From positions 250,107 through 273,171 of the forward strand of contig BFEA01000862.1 in NCBI GenBank assembly GCA_003427395.1: a stretch of 23,065 nucleotides of DNA, in the 5' to 3' direction. Positions 16,110 to 23,065 of this stretch are shown here, piece by piece. Source of the stretch: Chara braunii. Lineage: Eukaryota > Streptophyta > Charophyceae > Charales > Characeae. Every line of letters starts with the position of its first letter. The stretch's first letter is position 1. The notes under the pieces were generated by a model that saw nothing but the letters and a program-made list of their open reading frames with translations, ran no database searches and had not been told where the DNA came from. Both the position numbers and the translations under genes were made by a program.

Positions 16110-17008
16110 TCACCATCTTGGCGTCGCGCGTGGAACAACGCCGCAACCCATGGCATAGCAAACCTGGAGTACAGCCTTGGTAACGGCCACTATATCGAGC
16201 CCATTGACCTGGGCTCCCTGAGCCATCTTCCTTCTCCGTGCACAGATCTACGCTCTCATTCTGCCCAATGACCTCTCCTGCTGACAACGGAAGAGCATGG
16301 TCGTCATGTCCGGCATTGTCCGCCACAACGACCGTTTTCTCGACAGTCGTCAACTTCGCACGTCCGTAGTCGCTGCCGACCTTTATCGCCATGAGTCCTT
16401 GCAAGGCTGGATCAACAACCGCACAAAAAAAGAAAGGACCACGCCGCCGACGACGTCAGCCTCACCTCGGGGTCGCGGATGACGTTCCCAGCAAGTCTCT
16501 CACTGAAGGCACAAGGCCGTCAGCAGGAGGAGGTGATGGCGGTCGACCTTTGCACGTCAACAAATGAAGACTCTGAAACGGCGAACGACGACGTCAGTAC
16601 GCCACCAACCCGCTGAAATGCCTGTTTCCACCGTCCGCCAAAAGGCAAGCGGACTGCCACACGGCGCCGTCGTCATGTCCCCCACCGAATTCGAAATTTG
16701 AATTTTGAATCGGGAGGGCCCCTGTGCTTTTACAGTTTATTTTTTCCCTGTCGCCGGCGCCATCCTAAATTTCCCGCCGTCGGCAGCTGGACCACCACCG
16801 CGAGACGGACATCACCCAATGGACCAGGGGGGCCGCTGTGGGGGCGGCCGAATATAATATTATGAAGTGGGCCACGGGGGGCCAAAAGGAATCGTCCTTG
16901 GGAGGCCGCCTCGAGGATAGGTGGAACGACGGAGGGAATTTCCTTCAAAACCCCAAAGGAAACTTCCTTCGGCCCCGAGGACGCCCCAAGGAGTGTCTAA
17001 CGAGCCCC

Positions 17009-17011
17009 TAT
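17009..17011. repeat. Target-site duplication TAT, right
   Basis: The partner of 13493-13495. It follows GAGCCCC, the right terminus of the element. Confidence 0.75.
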
Positions 17012-17520
17012 CCCTCGACACTGTTTTTTTGGGAGTTTAGGGGATATGCGGATTTGGTACGGTAGTGTGAGCGTGCCCGGCTCGCAAGTGGCATTCGGGA
17101 GGTCATCCCCATTCAATTTGGCCTCATGCACCTTCCTGGGCAAGCTTGGCGCCTGCCACCTAGAGATATGCCGGTGGTTCTCCGAGCAGCATTGAGCAGA
17201 GACTGCTGATGTTCACAGGGGGAGGGGACCGGAGGGGAGGCAAAGTGACTGGCCCATCGAAGAAGCTTGGTACTGATGCTAACGCCTGACCCCTGGCCGG
17301 TATCGCGCACCTGCTGTAGCAGGTATCACACCTGATGCTGGTGGGTGCAGATCCCGCATGTTCGCTCGTTGGAGGCTTGAGCATGGATGTGGCTGCTACG
17401 GAGTTCCCCGTAATACTATAATGAGAATAGAAAGGCCTGAAAATCCATCCTGTCCAGATTTGACAGGTAATTGAATCCGGGTGTCTCCTGGGCTTAGGGC
17501 CTAGTTGCATTACTCCGCCA
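17012..17520. other. No gene supported; small palindromes
   Basis: ACCTGCTGTAGCAGGT at 17309-17324 forms a 7-bp stem. Frames on the minus strand lack motifs. The first ~30 bp resemble sequence left of the Harbinger element. Confidence 0.4.
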
Positions 17521-17525
17521 ACATA

Positions 17526-17565
17526 TTGAATGCATCTGGACTCGGATTTGTAGAGATGCATTCAA
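17526..17565. repeat. Perfect 12-bp inverted repeat
   Basis: TTGAATGCATCT at 17526-17537 and AGATGCATTCAA at 17554-17565 are exact reverse complements, separated by 16 nt. Confidence 0.85.
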
Positions 17566-18192
17566 AAGGCTGTCGGATGGAAAGTTCAAAGTAGTTGAAT
17601 TAGGCCCTTCTTCGCCTGGCGGCATACTCACACTGAGACCTATAATCCCAAATTCCTAAAAAAAAGGGTAGAGGGCAGGTCACACCAGATTTGCCAAAGT
17701 ACCAAGTGTACTATTGGTGTGCCCATTTGTCAGCGGCCTGGGAGGCCGCGGGCGAGGGATTTTGCCATTGCCTCTGGAGGTGACCGCAAATGCACTATAT
17801 ATTTTTTTTGAATTGTCTTTGGAAATCGGGCAAAAATCGTTTACAAAAGTTCTTCCAAGATGGCCAATTGTACGGGCCAGAGTGGTACCAGGAGCTCACT
17901 AGAGACACATGTAGTAACAGACAGCCTCTAGCTGAGAGGAGCAACCAGGGGCAGAATAGGTACACAACAGCCACACAAAAGATTAGCTGCAATAGGCTAA
18001 CTTAGGCAGGGGTGAGGGGTGGTACATCCTTCTCTAAGGAAGCAATCAATGCCGCCCACTCGGGCCTCTCAAGCTTAATGGGGAGGAGTGTGGTGTGAGT
18101 CAACTTTGTACTACTCATTGACTTGCCGGGGGAATAGGAACCGGACTGTTGCCCCCCAGAATGGCAGGAGCCAGAACCAANAGGTTCTGATT
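17566..18192. other. No gene supported; contains one undetermined base
   Basis: A plus-strand frame at 17790-18005 (includes RLQKFFQDGQLYGPEWYQEL) has plausible composition but no recognised family. Base 18181 is N, directly before a 20-A run, which points to a sequencing or polishing problem at the homopolymer. Confidence 0.4.
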
Positions 18193-18212
18193 AAAAAAAA
18201 AAAAAAAAAAAA
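18193..18212 (+). repeat. A20 homopolymer
   Basis: A run of 20 A follows TTCTGATT. It creates a lysine run in overlapping frames. Confidence 0.9.
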
Positions 18213-18349
18213 CGTTTTGTGGGTTCAGGGGTTCCAGCATGCTGCGTGGCCTGGTCACACAGTTGTCCTTTTGTTACTTGTCCATTGCCTGCAGTCTAGT
18301 TTTGTTTTGATGTGCGCGGGCTCGTTTCTTTCCATTTAGACCCTGCAGG

Positions 18350-18560
18350 GCCTGCACCGCCCTTCCACAGCTGTTCATCCGCCAGGCTCCGCAGCTCCAC
18401 CGCCCACCTCCGCAGCTCCTCCGCCCACCTCTGCACTTACTCCCCTTGCCTCCGAAGTTTTCCTGCCCACCTTCGCAGTGCCTCCACTCCACCTCCGCAG
18501 TTGTTCCCTGTGCCTCGGCTGTTTTTCCGCTCACCTCCCCCGTGCCTCCGTTGTTCCCCG
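18350..18560 (+). repeat. Degenerate CTCCGCAG / CCGCCCACCT tandem repeat
   Basis: CTCCGCAG, CTCCGAAG, CTTCGCAG and CCTCCGTT recur every ~20-40 bp, with CCGCCCACCT, GCCCACCT or GCTCACCT between them. Plus-strand translation gives Ser/Leu/Arg repeats and minus-strand translation gives Gly/Arg repeats. Both are consequences of the repeat. Confidence 0.65.
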
Positions 18561-18957
18561 TGCCCATCTTTCTACCGTGCAGCACTGCCCTCAAATGTAT
18601 TTTGGAAATCATTATGTTAATGTCCCGATATGTCATCGTGGACGTGCTGTGGAAACAGGGACACACCATCGCTTCCACAAAATGCACAGAGCATGGCCGT
18701 GAAGATGGCGCTGCACACCATGGGTGTCTCCATTGAAGTTGAAAAGCAAGGACGTGAGGAAGGCGCACTCTGTAGTCGTTTCCCTCTTTCCATAGCACAC
18801 CTTCATCCATGTATATCCGAGTCGAACTGACAACTACAGACCCCCTGAAGACGACAGTATTCCCTGCAACCAGTGGTTCGTACTTCGAGTTTCCAGTGAG
18901 TTAGCACAGGTAGTGCCTATACTGGTCATCAGGCCAAGGTGTAACCTGTGAGAGCCT
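18561..18957. other. No gene supported
   Basis: A run of plus- and minus-strand frames continues out of the tandem repeat, without motifs. Confidence 0.35.
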
Positions 18958-19476
18958 GACCCTTAGTGCTACCCCTTTGTACGCACTCCATTTGTCACGC
19001 ACTCTGTGAGCCTCGCCCCACAGGCTGTCGAAAACCGGGTTTTCGGTTTCAACAGGTTTGCATTGCCACACAGACTTTCCAAGAATGACTGGCCAAAAAA
19101 AAATCGACAGGTTTCAGAATGCTACTCTGGACATCCGCCCGCGTGCATTCGTTTCCTCCCACCTGCAGGAGATGGAAACTCGAAAGTGGCCCGCTTGGCT
19201 TTAGAGAAATTGGCGACAATTTCCGTTGTAGGGGACGGCCGAGCCCTCTGACCAAGGGCGGAGTCCGGGTTGCACATGACCAGCAACCTCGCCCCTCAAC
19301 AGCCAGCCCTGTGTGGCGAAAGGGGGGGGTAAACTGTCGACCGCACGGCTTTTGAAAATTTTCTGACAGCTGTTGAAACTCTACGACTTTCGACAGCCTG
19401 TGTGGCGAGGCTCTGTATGTAATCTGGACCCTTAGTACTACCCCTCTGTACCCACTCCATTTGTTATGCACTCTGT
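18958..19476 (+). repeat. 50-bp repeat pair split by a transposon
   Basis: 18958-19007 and 19427-19476 are 90% identical (GACCCTTAGT-CTACCCCT-T through CACTCCATTTGT to GCACTCTGT). Removing the 19008-19413 element and one TGT leaves a two-copy tandem repeat with a period of about 60 bp. Confidence 0.85.
19008..19413. mobile_element. 406-bp non-autonomous TIR transposon, TGT target duplication
   Basis: GAGCCTCGCCCCACAGGCTG plus TCGAAA at 19008-19033 is complementary to 19388-19413 at 25 of 26 positions. TGT precedes the left end (19005-19007) and follows the right end (19414-19416). Inside, CTCAACAGCC..CCTGTGTGGCGA near 19295-19321 echoes the terminal sequence. Three-bp duplications would suit a PIF/Harbinger-mobilised MITE, although the ends differ from the 13.5-17.0 kb element. 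No coding frame of significance. Confidence 0.85.
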
Positions 19477-19680
19477 ATTTAATTGTATTTTCCGCAATTT
19501 CGGCTGCATATTCTAGTCTACTAGACTAAGACTTTCTAGTGTTTGTGCATTTTATCGGTATCAGATTCTATGTATGTTACAGTACTAGCGGTTATATCTC
19601 AGCTATATCTCTGAGGCTCAAGGCCCACTCTGTGTTTTAGTCTGTGCGCGCCCTACTAACTCCACAGATTACTAATCGGC
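19477..19680. other. Intergenic
   Basis: AT-rich unique sequence with a short TAGTCTACTAGACTA near-palindrome at about 19515. No gene. Confidence 0.4.
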
Positions 19681-20380
19681 CGTTAATCCACGTGCGACAA
19701 CACTGCCGCACCTGCGCAGCACGGTTTGTAGACCCTCCGAGCAGCTGTTCAGAGTAGACCACACCCCTATTCTGCCCCCAATCACCACAGTGACTATGAC
19801 CTCACCCCTCCTGTAGAAATTCAGGATAACCCACAGTGTCACCCCTTTTCTGCCGCAATTCAGGATAACCCACACCCCTATGCTGCACTCCCTCCTGACC
19901 GTGGCCTCTCCGAGACTCCGCCCATCACGATGAGGCCTACGTAAGTGAATGCCCGCTCCCCTGGTACTACTCACAGCATGCCTCTCTCCATAGTTGGCCC
20001 TAGAGGACACCACCACCTCCCCTAACAATCCCTCTAAACACCCCATGGGCGGTGACATAAGTGAATGCTCCCTCCTGTGGGACTACCCCACTGGATGTCC
20101 CTCCTCATATTAGGTGGCCCTAGAAGACAGCACTACCACCTCCCCTTAACCATCCCCGTGGGTGGTGACATCTGTATGTCAAGCGTGTCCAAGTCCACTG
20201 TTTCTCTATCTGCTTTGATGCCAGTGAGGCAACCCTGCCATCCACACAGCAGGGTCCTTCGACCCTGCAACGCAAACCCAACCCACCTCCCATGATCAGC
20301 CTGAGGATGGACCACACCTCTACACTGTACTCCCTCCGGACTATGACTCTCACCGCCCTCCTTGATGAGAACCGGGCATT
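19681..20380. repeat. Degenerate tandem region with a 116-bp unit
   Basis: TAAGTGAATGC-C-CTCC recurs at 19942 and 20058. Both units continue with GGCCCTAGA-GACA, ACCACCTCCCCT-AAC and TGGG-GGTGAC. Outside these, ATTCAGGATAACCCACA occurs twice (about 19818 and 19858), and a CTGCACTCCCTCC / CTGTACTCCCTCC block occurs near 19882 and 20318. Minus-strand translation gives repeats such as SIGVWVIL and SVEVWSIL, which could mark a very decayed repeated gene or could be coincidental. Confidence 0.6.
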
Positions 20381-20412
20381 GCGGAGTAACTGCTTGCGTC
20401 GTCGGTAAGGGG

Positions 20413-20444
20413 GCGGCGCAGCGCTGCCGGGGGCGCTGCGCCGC
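20413..20444. repeat. GC-only perfect hairpin, 12-bp arms
   Basis: GCGGCGCAGCGC at 20413-20424 and GCGCTGCGCCGC at 20433-20444 pair perfectly around an 8-nt loop (TGCCGGGG). It is the most stable short stem in the window. Confidence 0.9.
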
Positions 20445-20995
20445 TGGGTTGGTCCAGCGAAGATTCCTCGGATGACACAGCCTCGGCGAGATCGTGTGGC
20501 GGATGGAGACATTGGTGATGGCGCTGCGAAGGGGAGCTTCAGCGATGACGTCATACGAGGGTTCGTGGGTGTAGACTATTCTTCCGCCTTCCTTCAATTG
20601 CACTGTCTAAGGGCTTGAATCTTTTGTGGTTGCTCTTCGACGGGTCCGACGAGGCGCTACCACACCATCCATTAGCCTGTTAGGTTGTGGATGGCCAGTT
20701 ATGCTTTCGTTGCTAGCATCAAGATTATAGTCGGCAGTTGAGGCAGCCGTCGCTAGCATGTGGAGGGAGGCTGGATGCTTCTCTTCCAAAGGTGGTTGGG
20801 GTTAGGTTCGAGGGTGTTTTGGAGGGGAGGCGGAGGATGCTTTGTGATGAATTCTCTATTGGCAGACGTGAGTTGCAGGGCTACTTCGATTGTAGTTCAT
20901 ACGATTTCTGCTTGGTCATCTGAGTCTTGGTCTCAAAATCAATCCAAAAATTTTCATGATGATTTCTTTTCTTATGAGGGCAGGGGAGGGTGTTG
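20445..20995. other. No gene supported
   Basis: Mixed-composition unique sequence. Frames on both strands overlap and have no motif. Confidence 0.35.
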
Positions 20996-21136
20996 ATGGA
21001 GAAGGAAGTTGGAAATAAGGAAGATCTGCGACGGGATTTGTCAGCTACGAGCAGCATGCAAGCGTCGGGCAGCGTTGATGGAGGATTTAATGCAGATAGA
21101 TTAAGCGCTCCAGACGGAGACGTGCGGAGGGTGTAA
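20996..21136 (+). CDS. Small unassigned frame, 46 residues
   Basis: An ATG-started frame encoding a hydrophilic peptide (begins MEKEVGNKEDLRRDLS, continues VDGGFNADRLSAPDG) and ending at TAA. Its composition looks protein-like for its length, with no low complexity. It could be a first exon or chance. No family is recognised and no splice donor of good consensus was seen. Confidence 0.15.
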   Translation: MEKEVGNKEDLRRDLSATSSMQASGSVDGGFNADRLSAPDGDVRRV

Positions 21137-21316
21137 TATTTTTGTTTGCTTTGATAAGGGCATATTCTCGCTGCATGTGCACGTTCTGCCCTGCCCTATA
21201 CCTGGATTCTCCTTTTTCGTTTTGACTTTGCCTTACGATGATCGATCTTGATTTTTTAGATTAGTTTTTTGGATTAGGTTTTCAAGATTCGTTTCTATGA
21301 TTTTTTCTTTATAGAA

Positions 21317-21346
21317 TTTTTTTTTTTCCCTTAAAAAAAAAAAAAA
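21317..21346. repeat. T11/A14 homopolymer pair
   Basis: Eleven T, CCCTT, then about fourteen A. On the minus strand this sits downstream of the LINE remnant and could include its poly(A) end, but 480 bp of intervening sequence leaves that open. Confidence 0.6.
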
Positions 21347-21826
21347 CAGCCCGAGCGGGTGCTAGGGGTGCTGATAAGAGCAGGCACCACTAGCACCATC
21401 GGGGAGGCTCCATCTATTGGTGGGGAGCACCTGCTGGAAATCGGGTCCAGCGTCCCTGTGGAGTACAAATGTAAACATCATGAAATATCAGAGTCCCTGA
21501 GGGGACCACGTAGTGAGCTGCCCAGCCTTCTGTTCACTACTTGGCACCTACTCTGAATTGTAATCCTATACTCTTCTGAGTATTGATGATCTTAGCAAGA
21601 TCTGCCTCTTCAGCCCCTTTTTTTTGGGGCCGCCTGTTGCTGTCCTTAGTCCCTAGCAGTCTAACCCATCTCTTAGAGTCATTTCCCTCATTCTCCCTCA
21701 TACCATGCCTTGCCTACTAAACTGCTTGCCGGGGAGGGAAGAAGTCTGGGAATTGATCACTTGGTCGCAGTGGGATTGAGTCTTCAAGCTTGGTCCGTTC
21801 ATTAAAGAGGAGTCTATAGTCTCTGG
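21347..21826 (-). other. Possible 3' untranslated part of the LINE remnant
   Basis: No gene. It lies between the last LINE reading frame and the T11/A14 tract. GGTGCTAGGGGTGCTG..GGCACCACTAGCACC near 21359-21396 is a local inverted repeat. Confidence 0.3.
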
Positions 21827-22544
21827 TTATCTGCGCCACCTCTTGCCCCTCTTTTCCTCCTTTCCATTCCACTTTCCCCAACCTCCCCCCGTTTCCCCCC
21901 CGAGCCATTCTTTGCAGAAGGTTTGTATTTTCTGCTTTATTTCGTTCTGAGTGTGGGTGTGCTTGATTTGCATTTTCACTTCCTCCCATCTCGCTGTTAT
22001 GTTTGTTTGGATTTGTTGTTGTATGCTTTCCGTGAATTCTGGTCCTTCCAACCTTACGCCTTCCATTTCATAGGTGCAGCGTCGTCTCCATAGTGCCCAC
22101 AATATTGCCCTCCGAGGGCCAGATTTCAAGCATCAAAGTTTTCCAATCCCACGGCCAGGACGTCCCTGTTCCCAGCTGATCCCAGATTCTATCCCACCAT
22201 CGCCAGAGCCAGACAACACATGGGCATTGAAGGAAGGTGTGTTCTATTGTCTCTATTCTCTTTCTTGATGGGAATGTGTTTGGGCATAATCTACACCAGG
22301 GCAGGGCGAGCCCCTTTTGTTCAAGATTGGTCCTGCCAATCAGCCAATTGATGGTTGGCAGACACCTGTGTTCCATTTGCCACTGTAGAGAGGGCAGGTT
22401 GGCAGGTTTGTTTTTGGTTAGCTGGAACCATTTAACCATTCTCAGCGATTCTTTGCCAATGTTCAACTGATTCATCCATCTCGCTTCGACCCCCGCAGGT
22501 TGGTTTTTGGCCGGAGCATTCTGTATGTTGCTTTGACCGTAATA
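21827..22544 (-). pseudogene. LINE (non-LTR retrotransposon) ORF2 C-terminal remnant with zf-RVT motif
   Basis: The frame is open from 22544 (after TAA at 22547-22545) to 22068. It reads ARWMNQLNIGKE, then LQWQMEHRCLPTINWLIGR, then CRLCPNTFPSRKRIETIEHTFLQC followed by VVWLWRWWDRIW. This is the C-x2-C / E-x2-H-x4-C arrangement of the zf-RVT domain that ends ORF2 of many plant L1-like elements. The phase then shifts: from about 22129 another frame continues with AILWALWRRRCTYEMEG, the expected next block, to a stop at 21827. A small indel at about 22085-22130 therefore breaks the gene. The reverse-transcriptase and endonuclease domains are absent, as expected for a 5'-truncated copy. The final segment is Lys/Glu/Gly-rich. 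Confidence 0.8.
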
Positions 22545-23065
22545 TTATTTAGCGTTTTAGTGCTGGTTCTCATTGTTGCACACCCGGTCATGACCGGGGC
22601 AAAAAATTCGGCCGCGGCCATGGCCGGCGGCCGAATAGGCCGAAATCGACCACGGCCGACCAGCCGTGAACTGGGCAGATTTAAAAAAAAAACTTATGGG
22701 CAAAAAAATAATAAAAAAAATAGGGTTGTAGGATTTTTTGCGCTCTATTAACTTGTATTTTTATTTTTATTTTTTGACTAGGATTTTTTATTAAAAAAAA
22801 TAAAAAACGAAGATCCCTGAGGCAAAAGTTATTTATTTCATTCTTTTATTAGGAAAAACAAAGGAATCGCTTTATGTTTTTTATCTCAGATTCGGTGAGG
22901 AATTTTAATATGACCCTGAGGCAAAAGATGTTCGGCTCTTTTGTCTGCATAACATATATTTTTTTCAGAGTTTTTCTAATTTTCAGTTTTGTTTTAAAAA
23001 TCCCGGGACCGTGACCCGCCCGGCGCCCGCAACCCCTCCCCGTCGCCAACCCCATCCCCGACCCC
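22545..23065. other. Intergenic, AT-rich then C-rich
   Basis: CCCGGTCATGACCGGG at 22583-22598 is a perfect 16-bp palindrome, followed by a GGCCGCGGCCATGGCCGGCG stretch. CCCTGAGGCAAAAG occurs at 22815 and 22914. The last ~60 bp are strongly C-rich on the plus strand. No gene. Confidence 0.5.

Larger units (their letters stand above)
13496..17008. mobile_element. PIF/Harbinger DNA transposon, 3.5 kb, complete ends
   Basis: The left terminus GGGGCTCGCTAGACACTCCT at 13496 matches the reverse complement of the right terminus ending at 17008 (GGGGCTCGTTAGACACTCCT, 19 of 20). TAT flanks both ends. Looser similarity continues inward (GTTCCACCTATCCTCG on both sides, CTGGTCCATT-GGTG further in), so the terminal repeats may reach 200 bp or more. 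Inside are a minus-strand DDE transposase at 15105-16109, a plus-strand frame at 14008-14496 facing it, and a 101-bp tandem repeat between them. Small hairpins occur near the left end: CCTCGGGCA/TGCCCGAGG (about 13512-13536), GGGACCT/AGGTCCC (about 13650-13667) and CGGCAAAAT/ATTTTGCCG (about 13924-13946). The transposase has two stops, so this copy is probably non-autonomous now. Confidence 0.88.

Noticed and set aside
16063-16404. Independent gene upstream of the transposase
   Set aside because: Its end runs into the transposase region in another phase. It is better explained as a frameshifted N-terminal part of the same gene.
18274-18810. 178-codon minus-strand Gly/Arg-rich frame
   Set aside because: Most of it translates the CTCCGCAG/CCGCCCACCT repeat.

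Overview
This 23 kb window reads as intergenic nuclear DNA from a large, repeat-rich eukaryotic genome. The signs are tRNA-derived SINEs, a non-LTR retrotransposon remnant, a complete PIF/Harbinger DNA transposon, many foldback (MITE-like) elements, microsatellites and long A/T homopolymers. There are no bacterial-style operons. The style of the Harbinger and foldback elements suggests a green-lineage genome, perhaps a charophyte alga such as Chara. That attribution is an inference. I found no intact host gene.

Layout. 0-2.5 kb holds layered tandem duplications (34, 45, 190 and 133 bp), a (GA)n array, a minisatellite whose ~30-34 bp unit carries a TATAAATA motif, and an (ATGT)n array. 2.6-4.5 kb holds short inverted repeats, a tRNA-derived SINE on the minus strand that ends in a T-run, and the first member of a CGGTCATTA foldback family. 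4.8-5.1 kb has a short RING-like cysteine-rich reading frame. 5.3-7.4 kb is a dense nest of related repeats in both orientations and ends in a 53-bp-arm hairpin with one mismatch. 8.1-8.6 kb has two more members of the CGGTCATTA family. 9.2-11.3 kb has weak retrotransposon-like and unassigned reading frames. 11.7-13.05 kb has a second SINE head plus further copies of repeats seen at 5.5-7.2 kb.

13,496-17,008 is a 3.5 kb PIF/Harbinger element with terminal inverted repeats, a TAT target-site duplication and a minus-strand DDE transposase. The transposase keeps its catalytic residues but has two in-frame stops. A separate 406 bp non-autonomous element at 19,008-19,413 sits inside one copy of a 2-copy tandem repeat, so its 3-bp target duplication can be read directly. 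19.6-20.4 kb is degenerate tandem sequence. 21.8-22.5 kb (minus strand) is the frameshifted 3' end of a LINE ORF2 with a zf-RVT zinc motif.

The sequence therefore records successive mobile-element insertions and local tandem duplication rather than a cellular pathway. The most unusual parts are the TATA-box minisatellite, the near-perfect hairpin at 7.3 kb, the three-member foldback family, and the nested palindromic cluster at 5.3-7.2 kb.
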